Assembly: GCA_021299675.1 (NCBI GenBank)
Contig: JAJTIF010000302.1
Location: 1-7,863 of the forward strand
DNA: 7,863 nucleotides
Direction: 5' to 3'
DNA from: Pseudomonadota bacterium
GTDB taxonomy: Bacteria > Bdellovibrionota > Bacteriovoracia > Bacteriovoracales > Bacteriovoracaceae
The notes under the pieces: generated by a model
The model's input: only the letters and a program-made list of their open reading frames with translations
Told to the model about the DNA's origin: nothing
Database searches by the model: none
Part shown: positions 5,587-7,863 of the stretch, piece after piece
How the letters are laid out: each line of letters begins with the position of its first letter
How positions within the stretch are numbered: position 1 is the first letter of the stretch
Position numbers and translations under genes: made by a program

Positions 5587-6093
5587 TTATGTCTTAGGTC
5601 GAGTTTCAGGCTCAGCTAGAATGTCTTCAAGGAAAAAAGCCGCCAGCTGTTGTCGCCCCGATAGAGATGATTTTTTGTAAATACTCATGGCCTGCTGGCG
5701 CACAGTCTTTTCCTGGGTCGACCGAATTTCAGCAATCTCTTTCATGGAGAAGCCTTTAATGAGCAGCAGCGCCACATCTTTCTCACTTTGGGACAAATGC
5801 CATAAAGCAAATTGCTCATCGATCAGTTGACGAATCAGGGTGGCAGCGCCCAGAGATTTAGCCTTCCACTCCGTATTAGTGGTTTTTTCCTGATCTAGCT
5901 CAAGTTTGAGGAGGGATAACTTCTTTCTCTGCTTAGTTATCTTGATAGAAAGGGCAATAATACCAAAAATGGTAAAGGCAAACATGAGTAACTCATGCCA
6001 AACATGCTGCATCGGAACACCGTCGGCGTGGTCATGGTAGAGGTCAAAGCTAAAAAAAGTGGCATAGATAAGTAAGAAAACTAAACTCTTCAT
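5587..6093 (-). CDS. Membrane-anchored LuxR/GerE-type HTH transcriptional regulator
   Basis: A 168-residue one-component regulator without a receiver domain. Residues 1-18 (MKSLVFLLIYATFFSFDL) and 35-50 (LLMFAFTIFGIIALSI) are two membrane helices. The loop between them, YHDHADGVPMQHVWHE, holds four His, two Asp and one Glu. The positive-inside rule (KITKQRKK at 51-58) puts this loop in the periplasm. A charged, coiled-coil-like segment (51-75) leads to a C-terminal LuxR-type HTH (100-159: LSQSEKDVALLLIKGFSMKEIAEIRSTQEKTVRQQAMSIYKKSSL). I prefer the ATG at 6093; a TTG at 6111 would add six residues, and neither start has a strong Shine-Dalgarno. It is divergent from the CzcC/CzcA-type efflux genes and 55 bases upstream of the b561-like/yceI pair, either of which it may control. 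The HTH call is strong; the signal is unknown. Confidence 0.85.
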   Translation of the reverse strand: MKSLVFLLIYATFFSFDLYHDHADGVPMQHVWHELLMFAFTIFGIIALSIKITKQRKKLSLLKLELDQEKTTNTEWKAKSLGAATLIRQLIDEQFALWHLSQSEKDVALLLIKGFSMKEIAEIRSTQEKTVRQQAMSIYKKSSLSGRQQLAAFFLEDILAEPETRPKT

Positions 6094-6189
6094 GCTCGAA
6101 TCATAATCCAAACAATCTTTTAGGTCATTAGAGGGATATATTTTTTAAATAAATTGGCGAAAATAATCTCATCAAGGAAAGGTGAATTT
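6094..6189. promoter_or_regulatory. AT-rich divergent control region between the HTH regulator and efflux genes
   Basis: These 96 bases separate two opposite starts and must hold the efflux promoter and probably the regulator's own. The centre (6136-6168) is very AT-rich, with -10-like TATATT (6137-6142) and AATAAT (6162-6167) on the plus strand. I find no good -35 at proper spacing for either, so positive control is plausible. No clear inverted-repeat operator is visible. The efflux Shine-Dalgarno AAAGGTG (6178-6184) is within it. Confidence 0.4.
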
Positions 6190-7404
6190 ATGATGAGAAT
6201 TTCCACACTACTGTTTATATTGATCTCTGTGGACGTCTTTGCCCTCGATCTGGCCGAGCTTCAGGCGCTTGGGATGGCCAACTCAGAACTGCTGCAAGCA
6301 GAAGAGATGGAGCAGCGCGCGCTGCGTTCAGAAAAAGAGTTGGCTGGGCGCTGGCAAAATCCTCAGCTCATGACTCAGATCGGTAGCATTCGTAGTGGGG
6401 GCGCCGAGGGGTCAACCTTAGAGATGAGCGTCACCCAGGCCATTCCCCTAAGCCAAAAAAACACGCTCAAAAAAGATGTGGCTGAATTAGCGATATCGTC
6501 CCAGAAAACAGAGATCGAATACTTTAAGCGGTGGGTGTCCCATCAAGTGACCCTGGCGGCGTGGCGCACCTATGTGAAGCACGAACTCTTTCTTCATGGG
6601 AGTGAACGGGCCCGGCGTTTTGGATTGATAAAAAAATACCTAGAAACCAGTCCTCGCGTCAGCACTAAACAAAAAGTTGAGCTCTCCATCATCACCTCAC
6701 AGCTGATTCAGCTCGAAAAGGATCAGGACCTTAAAAAATACGAAGCGGCCATTGCCTTAAATGATCTAGAGTTTTGGGTGGGCAAGAAGCTCGAACCCTC
6801 AGAGCTCAAGCTTTCGATCCCCTCACGTTTTAGAGAAGTGGGCTGCGATCTCGTCGACACTTCTTTGAGCCCTGAGTTGCAGCAAACCCGCCGACAACTT
6901 CAGATGACTCAAACTGAATTGAAACTGGCCAAGAGTGAACGCAGGCCAGATCTCTTCATCGGGGGAGGCTATCGCGTAGAAAACATCGCTCCCACCAACC
7001 ACTTTAGTTATGCCATCGTCGGGCTGAATATTCCCATCTGGGATACAGGATCAAAACGAGTGGAGGTCACGAGGGCCAGAGAGCTGAGAGACAAGAGTCG
7101 ATTATCCCAGAAAGAAAAAGAGCTCATGCTTAAGCAGAAGAATCAAATTGAGCTTATCAAGATGAGCACTCAGCAGCTCAAGCGTTTCTCTCTGAAGCTG
7201 GTAGATCAGAGCGAAAAAACTGTGGCCGAGGCTGAACGAGGATTTCGCCAAGGAGTGGTCGACGTCTCTACCTTTTTGCAAGCCGAGAATCAGACTCATG
7301 AAATCGTAGACCAAGTCTACACCTCTTGGATGAGTTATCTCGAAAATTTGAGCCCCTATCAACTCATGCGATCAGAAAAACTTTCGTGGGAGCCAAGCCT
7401 ATGA
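6190..7404 (+). CDS. czcC: CzcC/CusC-type outer-membrane efflux factor (TolC superfamily)
   Basis: The outer-membrane channel of a tripartite metal efflux pump, 404 residues. Signal peptide MMRISTLLFILISVDVFA is followed by LDLAELQALGMANSELLQ, the typical beginning of these proteins. Two OEP-type helical repeats follow: the first contains WQNPQLMTQIG and the beta segment LEMSVTQAIPLSQK (about 45-90). The second contains SPELQQTRRQLQMTQTELKLAKSERRPDLFIGGGY (about 227-261), YAIVGLNIPIWDTG (274-287) and FRQGVVDVSTFLQAEN (352-367). No lipobox cysteine is present, unlike lipoprotein members such as CusC. I chose ATG 6190 because AAAGGTG lies 5 bases upstream and the signal peptide starts there; the longer TTG start at 6154 would add 12 polar residues before it. 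ATGA overlap links it to the RND gene. Metal specificity cannot be read. Confidence 0.88.
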   Translation: MMRISTLLFILISVDVFALDLAELQALGMANSELLQAEEMEQRALRSEKELAGRWQNPQLMTQIGSIRSGGAEGSTLEMSVTQAIPLSQKNTLKKDVAELAISSQKTEIEYFKRWVSHQVTLAAWRTYVKHELFLHGSERARRFGLIKKYLETSPRVSTKQKVELSIITSQLIQLEKDQDLKKYEAAIALNDLEFWVGKKLEPSELKLSIPSRFREVGCDLVDTSLSPELQQTRRQLQMTQTELKLAKSERRPDLFIGGGYRVENIAPTNHFSYAIVGLNIPIWDTGSKRVEVTRARELRDKSRLSQKEKELMLKQKNQIELIKMSTQQLKRFSLKLVDQSEKTVAEAERGFRQGVVDVSTFLQAENQTHEIVDQVYTSWMSYLENLSPYQLMRSEKLSWEPSL

Positions 7405-7863
7405 GTCCGTCACATAAACAAAGTATCCTGGATCGCTCGATCGACTGGGCCCTAGGGAATAAGTTCTGGGTTATCACCCTCTCCATCCTGTTTTTTTTAA
7501 TGACGGTGTACAGGGTCAATGACCTATCCGTCGATGCCGTGCCCGATATCACGAATATTCAAGTCGTCGTCAACACGAAGACTCTAGGTCTTGATCCCGA
7601 AAAAGTTGAGCTCACTGTCACGCAACCGATTGAGTTTGAAATGATGGGGCTTCCCAAACTCCATGACATGAGATCCATTTCGAAGTTTGGTTTGTCGCAA
7701 GTGACGCTCATCTTTAATGAGGGCACAGATATCTATTGGGCACGTCAGCAAGTAGCAGAGAAATTACAGTCAGCCATAGGCCAGCTTCCCGAGGGGGTGC
7801 AGCCTGAGTTGGCACCGATCTCCACAGGTCTGGGTGAAGTTTTTATGTACACTCTGAACCTTA
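7401..7863 (+). CDS. czcA: Heavy-metal efflux RND pump, CzcA/CusA family, N-terminal part
   Basis: The inner-membrane proton-driven pump of the metal efflux system, of which 154 residues are visible (full members have about 1,030); it is open at the window end. The N-terminus follows the family closely: a membrane helix at about 22-39, then DAVPDITNIQVVVNTKTLGLDPEKVELTVTQPIE (45-78), MGLPKLHDMRSISKFGLSQVTLIFNEGTDIYWARQQV (82-118) and LPEGVQPELAPISTGLGEVFMYTL (129-152). These are hallmarks of the heavy-metal (HME) branch of RND pumps rather than drug pumps such as AcrB. Its ATG overlaps the CzcC stop by four bases (ATGA), with GGGAG 8 bases upstream, so translation is coupled. No periplasmic adaptor (CzcB) lies between the two genes; it may follow beyond the window. 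Whether it carries Co/Zn/Cd or Cu/Ag depends on helix residues outside the window. Confidence 0.95.
   Translation, partial: MSPSHKQSILDRSIDWALGNKFWVITLSILFFLMTVYRVNDLSVDAVPDITNIQVVVNTKTLGLDPEKVELTVTQPIEFEMMGLPKLHDMRSISKFGLSQVTLIFNEGTDIYWARQQVAEKLQSAIGQLPEGVQPELAPISTGLGEVFMYTLNL

Noticed and set aside
6094..6111. Longer start (TTG at 6111) for the LuxR-type regulator
   Set aside because: No Shine-Dalgarno supports it and the ATG at 6093 places a membrane helix directly at the N-terminus. It remains possible because the ATG also lacks a strong Shine-Dalgarno.
6154..6189. Longer start (TTG at 6154) for the outer-membrane factor
   Set aside because: It would put 12 polar residues before the signal peptide, while ATG 6190 has AAAGGTG at a good distance.
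7364..7552. Minus-strand frame over the CzcC/CzcA junction
   Set aside because: Antisense to two clearly recognised coding sequences that overlap by four bases.
1..7863. Mobile elements, CRISPR arrays, tRNA/rRNA genes, riboswitches, toxin-antitoxin or phage-defence genes
   Set aside because: Read for on both strands; no transposase, direct-repeat array, tRNA-like cloverleaf or known defence-domain motif was seen.

Overview
The window looks like ordinary chromosome from an aerobic, didermic (Gram-negative) bacterium. It encodes an outer-membrane efflux factor, several proteins with Sec signal peptides and an OxyR-type peroxide regulator. Base composition appears even, and I see no insertion sequence, tRNA, rRNA, CRISPR array or phage gene. 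Cysteine-rich secreted proteins of unknown function, OxyR beside rubrerythrin, and a small membrane-anchored LuxR-type regulator beside a metal RND pump remind me of Bdellovibrionota. That placement is an impression, not a proof.

Layout: (1) Positions 1-2012, minus strand: two secreted proteins of unknown function, a cysteine-rich 511-residue protein and then a second gene cut by the window edge. The 76-base gap between them holds two hairpins, one of which contains the Shine-Dalgarno of the second gene. (2) Positions 2157-4446, an oxidative-stress block: a beta-class glutathione S-transferase (+), convergent with oxyR (-). oxyR is divergent from a rubrerythrin-rubredoxin pair (+). The 85-base oxyR/rubrerythrin spacer carries a candidate OxyR operator next to opposed promoters. 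A strong hairpin separates gst from oxyR. A second, probably two-way terminator closes the rubredoxin gene. (3) Positions 4479-6093, minus strand: a possible three-gene unit of a two-TM LuxR-type HTH regulator, a four-TM histidine-containing membrane protein (b561-like candidate, TTG start) and a periplasmic YceI-family protein. (4) Positions 6190-7863, plus strand, divergent from the regulator: a CzcC-type outer-membrane factor overlapping the start of a CzcA-type heavy-metal RND pump that runs off the window.

How the parts may work together: oxidised OxyR probably switches on the rubrerythrin-rubredoxin pair, in which rubredoxin passes electrons to the diiron rubrerythrin for peroxide reduction. 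The GST would deal with electrophiles. The membrane-anchored regulator lies head to head with the metal-efflux genes and has a short, probably periplasmic, loop rich in His and Asp. It is a reasonable candidate for a one-component sensor of metal or envelope state controlling the efflux operon and/or the b561-YceI pair. No stretch longer than 300 bases lacks a gene; the longest gap is about 144 bases (2013-2156).
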